Assembly (NCBI RefSeq): GCF_002102255.1
Contig: NZ_LQPH01000111.1
Span: 1 to 36,921 of the forward strand
Source of the DNA: Mycobacterium nebraskense
GTDB lineage: Bacteria > Actinomycetota > Actinomycetes > Mycobacteriales > Mycobacteriaceae
Length of the DNA stretch: 36,921 nucleotides
Direction: 5' to 3'
Shown: in pieces, positions 31,059 through 36,921 of the stretch
Numbering within the stretch: the first letter of the stretch is position 1
Layout: each line of letters opens with the position of its first letter
Made by a program: the position numbers and the translations under genes
Notes under the pieces: generated by a model
The model's database searches: none
Told to the model about the DNA's origin: nothing
What the model saw: only the letters and a program-made list of their open reading frames with translations

Positions 31059-32333
31059 ATGTCGAACGAATTCTCCGAGTTGGACTTCTTCCGCGGCACC
31101 GAGCTCATCGAAGACCCGTATCCCTACTACGAGGCGCTGCGCCAGCAGTGCCCCGTGACGCGGGAGGGCCATCACAACGTCACCATGATCACCGGTTGGG
31201 ACGAGGCGTGCGCGGTGCTCAACGACGCCGAGACGTGGTCCTCGTGCATCTCGGTGACCGGCCCGTTTCCCGGCTTTCCGGTCCCGATCGAGGGTGACGA
31301 CATCACCGAATTGATTGAGCAACATCGCGACGAATTGCCGTTCAGCGACCAGCTGCCCACGCTCGATCCGCCGACCCACACCAATCACCGCTCGCTGCTG
31401 ATGCGGCTGATCACCCCGAAGCGCCTCAAGGAGAACGAGGACGCCATGTGGGCGCTCGCCGACCAGGCGCTCGACACCTTCCTGGCCCCCGGCCACGGCG
31501 ACTTCATCAAGGGCTTCGCCGGCCCGTTCACGCTGCTGGTCATCGCCGACCTGCTTGGCGTGCCCCTGGAAGATCGCGACAAGTTCATCAAGGGCATCCG
31601 CCAGCACTCCGGCGGTGGCATCGGGGGCACCGGCAAGGAATCACTGGCGCACAGCCCGCTGGAATTCCTCTACGGTCTTTTCTCCGACTACATCCGGAAC
31701 CGCCGGCGCGAACCCCGCGACGACGTGCTGACCGGCCTGGCCACCGCCACATACCCGGACGGCTCTATCCCCGAGGTTGAAGACGTGGCCCGGGTGGCCA
31801 GCAACGTGTTCTCGGCGGGCCAGGAGACCACCGTGCGGCTGCTGGGTGCGGCCTTGCAGACGCTCGGGGAGCGGCCCGACATCCAGGCGCAGTTGCGCAA
31901 GGACCGCAGCCTGATCCCCAACTTCATCGAGGAGTCGTTGCGGCACGAGAGCCCGGTCAAGGGCGACTTCCGATTGAATCGGGTGCCCGTGAATGTCGGT
32001 GGCGTCGACCTGCCGGCGGGAACCACCGTGATGGTTGTGCAAGCGGCCGCCAACCGTGATCCCCGCCGGTTCGAAGACCCCACCACCTTCGACCCGGCCC
32101 GCAAGAACGCCCGCCAGCACATCTCGTTCGGGCGCGGTATCCACAGCTGCCCGGGCGCCCCGCTGGCGCGCGCCGAAACCCGGGTGGCGATCGAGCGCCT
32201 GCTCGACCGGACGTCGGACATCAGGATCAACGAGAGCATGCACGGCCCGGCGAATGACCGTCGCTACCAATACGTTCCGACGTACATCCTGCGCGGCCTG
32301 ACGGAGCTGCATCTGGAGTTCACGCTGGCATGA
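31059..32333 (+). CDS. Cytochrome P450 (second of three)
   Basis: A 424-residue P450. The I-helix reads SAGQETT (252-258), with Gln where the acid-Thr pair usually follows Ala-Gly-x. ExxR is E292-SL-R295. The haem loop FGRGIHSCPG gives thiolate C364. It is soluble, as for other bacterial members. ATG 31059 follows AGGAGCAGGAG; the upstream open frame is not used. Its stop overlaps the ferredoxin start as ATGA, so the pair is translationally coupled, and a DUF1330 gene follows. No CYP family number is assigned. A hydroxylation of a hydrophobic substrate is inferred. Confidence 0.93.
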   Translation: MSNEFSELDFFRGTELIEDPYPYYEALRQQCPVTREGHHNVTMITGWDEACAVLNDAETWSSCISVTGPFPGFPVPIEGDDITELIEQHRDELPFSDQLPTLDPPTHTNHRSLLMRLITPKRLKENEDAMWALADQALDTFLAPGHGDFIKGFAGPFTLLVIADLLGVPLEDRDKFIKGIRQHSGGGIGGTGKESLAHSPLEFLYGLFSDYIRNRRREPRDDVLTGLATATYPDGSIPEVEDVARVASNVFSAGQETTVRLLGAALQTLGERPDIQAQLRKDRSLIPNFIEESLRHESPVKGDFRLNRVPVNVGGVDLPAGTTVMVVQAAANRDPRRFEDPTTFDPARKNARQHISFGRGIHSCPGAPLARAETRVAIERLLDRTSDIRINESMHGPANDRRYQYVPTYILRGLTELHLEFTLA

Positions 32334-32518
32334 AAGTCACAGTCGACGATCAGCGCTGCCGCGGTCATGGCGTCTGCACGACGCTGTGTCCAGAGGTGTT
32401 CAGTCTCACCGACGACGGTTACGCGGAGGCGATACCGTCCGATGTTCCAACGGAATTCGAAGCGGCCACTCAAGAGGCGATCGAATGCTGTCCTGAGCAG
32501 GCCATCAGCAAAATCTAA
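32330..32518 (+). CDS. [3Fe-4S]-type ferredoxin with extra Cys
   Basis: A 62-residue ferredoxin beginning MKVTVD like the one at 5238. Cluster ligands are C10 and C16 (CRGHGVC, with the usual HG) and C54 before Pro. Two further Cys are present. C20 sits where its relatives carry Ala or Asn before Pro, and C53 is adjacent to C54. The extra residues might allow a changed cluster or be free thiols. The start overlaps the P450 stop as ATGA, so it is the electron partner of that P450. The reductase is not in the window. Confidence 0.9.
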   Translation: MKVTVDDQRCRGHGVCTTLCPEVFSLTDDGYAEAIPSDVPTEFEAATQEAIECCPEQAISKI

Positions 32519-32536
32519 TCCAGTTAAGGAGATTCA

Positions 32537-32821
32537 GTGGCGAAAGGGTATGTCATCCTCACCGAGGCCATCAAGGATCCGGAGGGTATGAAAACCTATG
32601 CCCAGGCCGCCGGTTCGGCGATGGCCGGAGCCACCATTCTCGCGGTGGACACCGCTCCGAAAGTGATCGAAGGCACCTGGCACGGCGACCAGACCGTCGT
32701 GCTGGAATTCGACTCGGTGGACGCGGCCCGCGCATGGTACGAGTCCGAGGGCTACCAAAAGGCGGCGAAACTGCGGCAGGCGGCAGCCGACTGCAACGCC
32801 GTCATCCTCGCCGGTTTCTGA
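32537..32821 (+). CDS. DUF1330-family protein
   Basis: A 94-residue dimeric ferredoxin-like (alpha+beta barrel) protein. KGYVILTEAIKDPEGMKTYAQAA at the start and VVLEFDSVDAARAWYESEGYQKAAKLRQAAADCNAVILAGF at the end are the DUF1330 pattern. The fold is that of the ABM/NIPSNAP group. The biochemical role is unknown; related proteins occur beside P450s and dehydrogenases and may act on intermediates. GTG 32537 is preceded by AAGGAG (about six bases). It completes the P450/ferredoxin operon and ends six bases before the stop of the convergent third ferredoxin. Confidence 0.87.
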   Translation: MAKGYVILTEAIKDPEGMKTYAQAAGSAMAGATILAVDTAPKVIEGTWHGDQTVVLEFDSVDAARAWYESEGYQKAAKLRQAAADCNAVILAGF

Positions 32822-32827
32822 CCGCCG

Positions 32828-33028
32828 CTATTCCACGATTGAGATGGCCTGCCGAGGGCACTGACGCACCGCCTCGCGCACGTCCGCCTCGTTCTCCGGG
32901 GTGACCTCTTCCTGCAACACGGTCAGCATGTCGTCGTCACCGAGGAGAAAGATCTCGGGGTTGATGCCCATGCAGACGCCGTTGCTCTCGCAGAGTCCCC
33001 AATCGACTTCGATTTTCTTGGTCACCAT
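32828..33028 (-). CDS. [3Fe-4S]-type ferredoxin (third)
   Basis: A 66-residue ferredoxin. C13 and C19 (CESNGVC) and C57-P form the three-Cys set. It is acidic, as typical for electron carriers to P450s (QEEVTPENEADVREAV). A larger frame runs through from 33463, but that part lies inside the P450 gene in another frame, so ATG 33028 is used; AAGGGGGGTC precedes it. It starts eight bases after the stop of P450 33037-34242, the likely partner. Confidence 0.9.
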   Translation of the reverse strand: MVTKKIEVDWGLCESNGVCMGINPEIFLLGDDDMLTVLQEEVTPENEADVREAVRQCPRQAISIVE

Positions 33029-33036
33029 GACCCCCC

Positions 33037-34242
33037 TTACCGAAGCACCTTGACGGGCACGTTCTTCCAGCCCGCGACGTTTTGCATGGTCACCCGTTTG
33101 CACCCCGCCCAGTCCACTTCGTAGCGCGGCATGAAGTCGACGAGCTTCTCCAACGCGATCCTGCTCTCCAAGCGGGCTAGGGCGGCGCCAAGGCAGCTGT
33201 GAATTCCGTACCCGAGACCGAGGTGCTGCGCCTCGGTCTGGTCCCGCTCGATGTCGAATGTGTCGGCGTCGGTGAAGGCCTCCGGATCGCGGTTGGCCGC
33301 GGCGCCGCACAGGAACACGGGTTTGCCTGGGGGGATCACGCCACCGCTGACGTGTGCCTCTTTGAGGGTGTAGCGGACGTTGTACTGCACCGGTCCCTCG
33401 TAGCGCAGCAGCTCTTCCACCGCCCCGGGGATCTTGCTGCGGTCTTCCTGCAGCTTCTGCCACTGGTCGGGGTGACGGGCGAAGATTACCGCCGCGTTGC
33501 CGAGGAGCTTGGTGACGGTCTCGGCCCCCGCCCCGCCCAAAAGGGTCGCGAAGCCGGTGATTTCGATATCGTCGAGCTTGCGGGGCTGACCATCCTCGCC
33601 GGGGATCTCGGCTGCGATCAGCCTGCTGATCATGTCGTCCTGCGGGTCGCCGCGCCGCTCCTGTATGAGGCCGAAGTAGTACATCGCCGTTTCGATGTTG
33701 GCCTGCATGCCGGCTTCACTGACCTCGATCTGGCCCGGTTCGTGATGCAGGCTGGTGTCGATCCAGTGGCGGACCTGCTGGCGGTATTCCTCCGGCACTC
33801 CGGCCATCCGGGTAATGACTTCCACCGGGAACGGCCCGGAGAAGTCCTGGACGACGTCGAAGTTTTCCGGATCGCAAGCGCCCAGATACTTGTCGATCAC
33901 CTCGTGGATCGTCTCCACCTGCGATTGAATCGCCCGCGGGGTGAACGCCTTGTTGAGCAGGCTGCGCATGTGGCGGTGCTCGGGCGGATCCATGAAGATG
34001 ATCGACTTTTGCTCGGGAGATATACCTCTGCGCACCATCGCCAGGTCGCAGCCGCGTGCCGAGGAATACGTCTCGAAGTCTTTGAATGCCGCCGCCACGT
34101 CTTCGTGGCGGGTCAGCGCGTAGAAGTCCTCTTTCTCGTCGTAATACAGCGGCGCGTCCTCGCGCATCCGTCGATAGATGTCGAACGGATTGTTGTAGTA
34201 GTCCTCGGAGTACGGATCGAAGACGACCTTCGGTTTTGTCAC
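33037..34242 (-). CDS. Cytochrome P450 (third of three)
   Basis: A 401-residue P450. VVFDPYSEDYYNNPFDIYRRMREDAPLYYDEK is a typical N-terminus. The I-helix is GGAGAETVTKLLG, ExxR lies in EELLRYEGP, and the haem loop GLGYGIHSCLG gives thiolate C350. GTG 34242 is five bases after GAGGAGG; the ATG at 34275 is weaker. It heads a two-gene minus-strand operon with ferredoxin 33028. Two inverted repeats upstream (34277-34304 and AACCGTTA/TAACGGT pairs) suggest control by a TetR-type regulator that I do not find in the window. The CYP family is unassigned. Confidence 0.92.
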   Translation of the reverse strand: MTKPKVVFDPYSEDYYNNPFDIYRRMREDAPLYYDEKEDFYALTRHEDVAAAFKDFETYSSARGCDLAMVRRGISPEQKSIIFMDPPEHRHMRSLLNKAFTPRAIQSQVETIHEVIDKYLGACDPENFDVVQDFSGPFPVEVITRMAGVPEEYRQQVRHWIDTSLHHEPGQIEVSEAGMQANIETAMYYFGLIQERRGDPQDDMISRLIAAEIPGEDGQPRKLDDIEITGFATLLGGAGAETVTKLLGNAAVIFARHPDQWQKLQEDRSKIPGAVEELLRYEGPVQYNVRYTLKEAHVSGGVIPPGKPVFLCGAAANRDPEAFTDADTFDIERDQTEAQHLGLGYGIHSCLGAALARLESRIALEKLVDFMPRYEVDWAGCKRVTMQNVAGWKNVPVKVLR

Positions 34243-34761
34243 TGAATCCTCCTCAGCGGCGAGGGCGGGCTGCAACCGTTACAGCCGAGTCGTTGACTGT
34301 AACGCTAACGGTAGCGGTTTCATGACGGAGCGGAAAGACCGCACTCCGCTACGTCCGGCAAGTTTTCGAAAATCGCGTGAAGATGCCGGCGTTTGCGGGG
34401 CCGGTCGGGCCCCGGGGCGGGTCTTAGGGCTCCGCCCGCATGGACGACCAGCTCCGAACCGCCACGGGCCCGCGGGCAATGACAAATAGCCGGCCTTGGT
34501 ACCGCCGTAGCGTTGCCATTCAATCCGGGCGAGAATGCCTCGGAATCGACACATGATCGTTGTCAGGAAATTCTGCAGGCATGACGTCAAAGCGACATGG
34601 TGCACACCTCCGGTTGTGCCGCAATGCGCACCCACCGATAAAGCCGACTGAGACAGCTATTTATAGTTCTATTACCGCTCGCAGCATGCTAGCCGCGGGG
34701 GCCGAGAAACCGTCTGCGCGTCGGTAACAACCAAAGTTTCGGTACGAGAAGGGAAAACAAC
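34243..34761. other. Divergent intergenic region with inverted repeats, no gene seen
   Basis: It separates the third P450 (minus) from the SDR at 34762 (plus). It contains the repeat at 34277-34304 and a -10-like TATAGT at 34662-34667 before the SDR. A minus-strand frame at 34279-34635 has no protein-family character and is not called. I see nothing else in it. Confidence 0.6.
34277..34304. promoter_or_regulatory. Inverted repeat before the third P450 gene
   Basis: CGTTACAG (34277-34284) and CTGTAACG (34297-34304) are perfect reverse complements with 12 bases between. This is the same spacer length as site C but different arms. ACCGTTA just to the left (34276-34282) and TAACGGT to the right (34306-34312) form a second, nested pair. 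It lies 35 bases upstream of the GTG start and probably covers the promoter. A regulator-binding site is likely; the binder is unknown. Confidence 0.6.
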
Positions 34762-35523
34762 ATGGACATCAGCGGTGCATCTGCGATCGTCGTCGGGGGT
34801 GCCGGAGGCCTCGGGGAGGCTACCGTGCGCAGGTTGCACGGCGCGGGGGCGAAGGTTGTCATTGCCGATCTGGCCGACGAGAAGGGCAAGGCGCTCGAAT
34901 CGGAGTTGGGAGTGCGGTATGTGCGTACGGATGCCACCGACGAAGAATCCGTTTCGGCGGCGATCGCCGAAGCCGATTCGCTCGGACCCTTGCGCGTGTC
35001 CGTCGACACCCATGGCGGCCCAGCCAGCGGCGGCCGGCTGATCGGTAAAGACGGAAAGCCTCTTGACCTCGCCGGATTCAGGACGACGATCGAGTTCTAT
35101 CTCACCGCCGTCTTCAACGTGATGCGACTGTCCGCCGCGGCCATCGCCCGGCACGAACCGGTCGACGAAACCCGCGGCGTCATCATCAATACGGCGTCCA
35201 TTGCGGCTTACGAGGGCCAGATCGGGCAGCTGCCGTACGCCGCCGCCAAAGGTGGGGTGGTGAGCATGACCCTGGTCGCCGCCCGCGATCTGGCTCCGCT
35301 GGGAATCAGGGTCGTCACTATTGCTCCTGGCACGTTTCTCACTCCGGCGTACGGCAAGGCCGGCGACGAGCTGGAGAAGTACTGGGGCCCACAGGTCCCG
35401 CATCCGAAGCGGATGGGCCGTGCGGCCGAATACGCCACGTTGGCTGCTTCAATCATCGAGAACGACTACCTCAACGGGGAGGTGATTCGGCTCGACGGGG
35501 CATTGCGGTTTCCACCCAAGTAG
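34762..35523 (+). CDS. SDR, type II 3-hydroxyacyl-CoA dehydrogenase-like
   Basis: A 253-residue SDR of the HSD17B10/type II 3-hydroxyacyl-CoA dehydrogenase kind. It has GGAGGLG (12-18), D36 after strand 2 for NAD, S146 and Y159-x3-K163, and a PGTFLTPAYGK segment after the catalytic site. The NNAG motif reads VDTHGG (81-86), a change from the usual NCAG of this group. It ends in RLDGALRFPP, as in related enzymes. The start follows AGAAGGG by eight bases. It probably oxidises a 3-hydroxyacyl-CoA to the keto form for thiolase. It stands alone between two intergenic regions, upstream of the thioesterase gene. Confidence 0.87.
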   Translation: MDISGASAIVVGGAGGLGEATVRRLHGAGAKVVIADLADEKGKALESELGVRYVRTDATDEESVSAAIAEADSLGPLRVSVDTHGGPASGGRLIGKDGKPLDLAGFRTTIEFYLTAVFNVMRLSAAAIARHEPVDETRGVIINTASIAAYEGQIGQLPYAAAKGGVVSMTLVAARDLAPLGIRVVTIAPGTFLTPAYGKAGDELEKYWGPQVPHPKRMGRAAEYATLAASIIENDYLNGEVIRLDGALRFPPK

Positions 35524-35963
35524 TTGCTGGGATCTTATTTGGAGAACGCCACGAATTCGATCGGGAATCCCTCGCCTTCGGCTGAAAAGGTGATGCGTTC
35601 ATCGGTGCGTCTTCACTGTTTAGTATTTAATTACTCGATGCCTTAAGAGAACACTTTTGCGGTTGAAAAGATGTCTTTGTAAGGATCGCTTTCGGCGTCG
35701 CTGGATTGCACTCTCCCACGCCTGCCGGATTGATGTTCACGCAGCTCACCGGCCACCTTTTGCGGTCGCTATGCAGCTCTTACCGGTGTTCGCCGGCCTG
35801 CGAGAGCTCTTGGCCATCCAGTTGGCCGGCGCCTTGACCAAGTCGGCCGATTTCCCCCTGTCCGCCTTGGGACGGGCATGGGAATTTTGGCGTGGGAGAT
35901 TTCCGATGGAAGTGGTAAATCATTCCGCTTCTATTTCGCGAGAGTAAGTCTTACACTACGCCG
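35524..35963. other. Intergenic region, no gene seen
   Basis: The first part contains an AT-rich stretch (TTTAGTATTTAATTACTCG at about 35621-35639) that contrasts with the GC-rich surroundings. A plus-strand frame at 35657-35947 lacks a ribosome binding site and family character. A short inverted repeat GTAAG/CTTAC (35944-35954) and a -10-like box sit just before the thioesterase. No other feature is recognised. Confidence 0.55.
35952..35957 (+). promoter_or_regulatory. -10-like box of the thioesterase gene, possibly leaderless
   Basis: TACACT fits TAnnnT. The GTG start at 35964 lies seven bases after its last base, the same geometry as the promoters at 2872 and 4554, and no ribosome binding site is seen. 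The inverted repeat GTAAG/CTTAC (35944-35954) overlaps it. No clear -35 box. Confidence 0.4.
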
Positions 35964-36788
35964 GTGACTGATCTATGGGACGATCTTCTTTCTTGCCTAC
36001 ATCTATCGCCGGTCGACGATGTCGACCAATCCGCGAACGGCGACATACGGGTGTTTGAGGGCGGTAACCAGCAGTTGGAATATCACCGGATATTCGGTGG
36101 CCAGATTCTCGCTCAGTTCTTGCGTGCGGCCAGGCTGACGTGCCCCGACAAGGCCGTCAAGTCGCTGCACACTGTGTTCGCCCGGGAAGGGCAAGCCGAC
36201 GCACGGGTGCGTTACGAGGTGACGCTCCATCACGCCGGGAGATCGTTTGCCACCTTGACGATCATCGCTCGCCAGGATCTTAAAGTCGTGGCCACGGCGG
36301 CGATCTGCATGCATGTTCCGGAGGACGGCCCGGACCGCCAGACCATCGACGAGGTCCCTGCCCTGCTCGGTGCGGACCACCGGATCGACCTCGGTCTCAT
36401 TCCCTGGGAGACACGGTCAGCCGACGATCTGGACGCCACGACTGCCGGGCCGCCCCAGTTCGAGTTGTGGATGCGCACCCCTTCTGTCGACCCCGTTCTG
36501 GCGCCGGCACTGGCCGCCTACGCCACCGACCTCACTCTCATAGGTACCGCTCTGCGGCCTCTGGAGGGCTTCAGTCAGAGAGGCAATGGCACGGCATTCA
36601 CCTCTGCCGTCACCTCCCACACCTTGTGGTTCCACCGGCCTTTCCGGACCGACCAATGGCTACTGCTGCGCCAGCGCAGTCCGCTGATGGCGCACGGCAG
36701 ATCGTTTGGTTTGGGTGACTTGATCACCGAGGACGGAGCACTGGTCGCTTCCTATGCGCAAGAGGCGCTGCTGCGGTTGCCGCACTGA
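35964..36788 (+). CDS. Acyl-CoA thioesterase II (TesB-like)
   Basis: A 274-residue double-hotdog thioesterase that hydrolyses acyl-CoA to free acid and CoA. The first hotdog carries HRIFGGQILAQFLRAA and the second FHRPFRTDQWLLLRQRSPLMAHGRSFGLGDL. Of the E. coli TesB triad, Asp is D189 (YATDLTLIG) and Gln is Q266 (YAQEALLR). At the Thr position three residues before the conserved His (TSHTLWFH) the sequence has Val with Thr one residue later, so the third residue is uncertain. GTG 35964 is chosen because no other start gives the usual DLLSCLHLSPVD opening. It could recycle CoA from dead-end intermediates of the cluster. Confidence 0.87.
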   Translation: MTDLWDDLLSCLHLSPVDDVDQSANGDIRVFEGGNQQLEYHRIFGGQILAQFLRAARLTCPDKAVKSLHTVFAREGQADARVRYEVTLHHAGRSFATLTIIARQDLKVVATAAICMHVPEDGPDRQTIDEVPALLGADHRIDLGLIPWETRSADDLDATTAGPPQFELWMRTPSVDPVLAPALAAYATDLTLIGTALRPLEGFSQRGNGTAFTSAVTSHTLWFHRPFRTDQWLLLRQRSPLMAHGRSFGLGDLITEDGALVASYAQEALLRLPH

Positions 36789-36860
36789 CTTGCGTTGGCG
36801 CTCTGCAGAGTTCGATCGTGGTTTGGTAGCACGACAGCTCCATACCTGACTTAGGACAAT

Positions 36861-36921
36861 TTAGTGTGCACGGCCTGGGGTGATCGCTGCGATGGCGTCG
36901 CGGAGGTCGTCGGGTAGTGGA
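36861..36921 (-). CDS. Partial CDS at the right edge (3' end only)
   Basis: A minus-strand frame enters from the right edge and ends at TAA 36863-36861 with PLPDDLRDAIAAITPGRAH. Composition and codon use look coding, but only 19 residues are visible and I do not recognise the family. It could be a chromosomal gene or the C-terminus of a transposase. A perfect palindrome CTCTGCAGAG lies at 36801-36810, between it and the thioesterase. Confidence 0.35.
   Translation of the reverse strand, partial: PLPDDLRDAIAAITPGRAH

Noticed and set aside
34279..34635. Minus-strand frame of 118 codons
   Set aside because: No recognisable domain and it overlaps the inverted repeats of the P450 promoter; probably intergenic.
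35657..35947. Plus-strand frame of 96 codons
   Set aside because: No ribosome binding site, basic unstructured start, no family resemblance.
36801..36810. Palindrome CTCTGCAGAG as a terminator or insertion-sequence end
   Set aside because: Ten bases only and no second copy or T-tract; too little to call.

Overview
The window reads as a lipid/hydrophobe catabolism island from a high-GC actinobacterium, most probably a Mycobacterium (inference). The signs are: GC-rich third positions throughout, many GTG starts, apparently leaderless genes, a mycofactocin-coupled SDR, P450s paired with small [3Fe-4S]-type ferredoxins, and repeated acyl-CoA dehydrogenase/crotonase/thiolase genes. No rRNA, tRNA, CRISPR array or complete insertion sequence was seen.

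Layout. (1) 1-2720, minus strand: a damaged end with a truncated Tat-type ORF, a binding-protein-fold gene broken at a GC repeat, an SDR broken by one extra base, and an intact NmrA-like NAD(P)-binding gene. (2) 2879-4364: an SDR (+) and a PAS-only protein (-). (3) 4561-14498, plus strand: a compact ten-gene operon of TetR, ferredoxin, P450, COG2159 amidohydrolase, two M24 proteins (the second without metal ligands), a divergent crotonase, a double-domain class III CoA-transferase and an SDR. (4) 14495-17162, minus: an SDR, a mycofactocin-type SDR and a TetR. (5) 17318-24655: an acyl-CoA dehydrogenase (+) and a small membrane protein (-), then a seven-gene minus operon running from a carboxymuconolactone-decarboxylase-like protein through a Rieske oxygenase, an unknown 107-residue protein, an amidohydrolase and a SnoaL-like protein to an acyl-CoA dehydrogenase large/small pair. 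(6) 25089-29692, plus: a second COG2159 amidohydrolase, acyl-CoA dehydrogenase, PaaG-like crotonase and thiolase. (7) 29814-30931: a TetR and a partner of unknown function. (8) 31059-34242: two further P450/ferredoxin sets meeting tail to tail, with a DUF1330 protein. (9) 34762-36788: a type II hydroxyacyl-CoA dehydrogenase-like SDR and a TesB-type thioesterase. A partial minus-strand reading frame runs off the right edge.

How it may work together (inference). P450/ferredoxin and Rieske enzymes would oxygenate the substrate and SDRs would oxidise the alcohols. Amidohydrolase- and CMD-fold proteins would decarboxylate or hydrolyse ring products. The CoA-transferase would activate acids, and acyl-CoA dehydrogenases, crotonases, hydroxyacyl-CoA dehydrogenase and thiolase would shorten them. 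The substrate cannot be read from the sequence.

The most informative non-coding signals are three operator families, each next to its own TetR gene. Site A is TTAAATCAA and TTGACTTAA separated by 4 nt (two copies, 2830 and 4513). Site B is GAGAAT and ATTCTC separated by 3 nt (three copies, 16346, 17198 and 24700). Site C is AACCTA and TAGGTT separated by 12 nt (29757). They divide the island into separate regulons.
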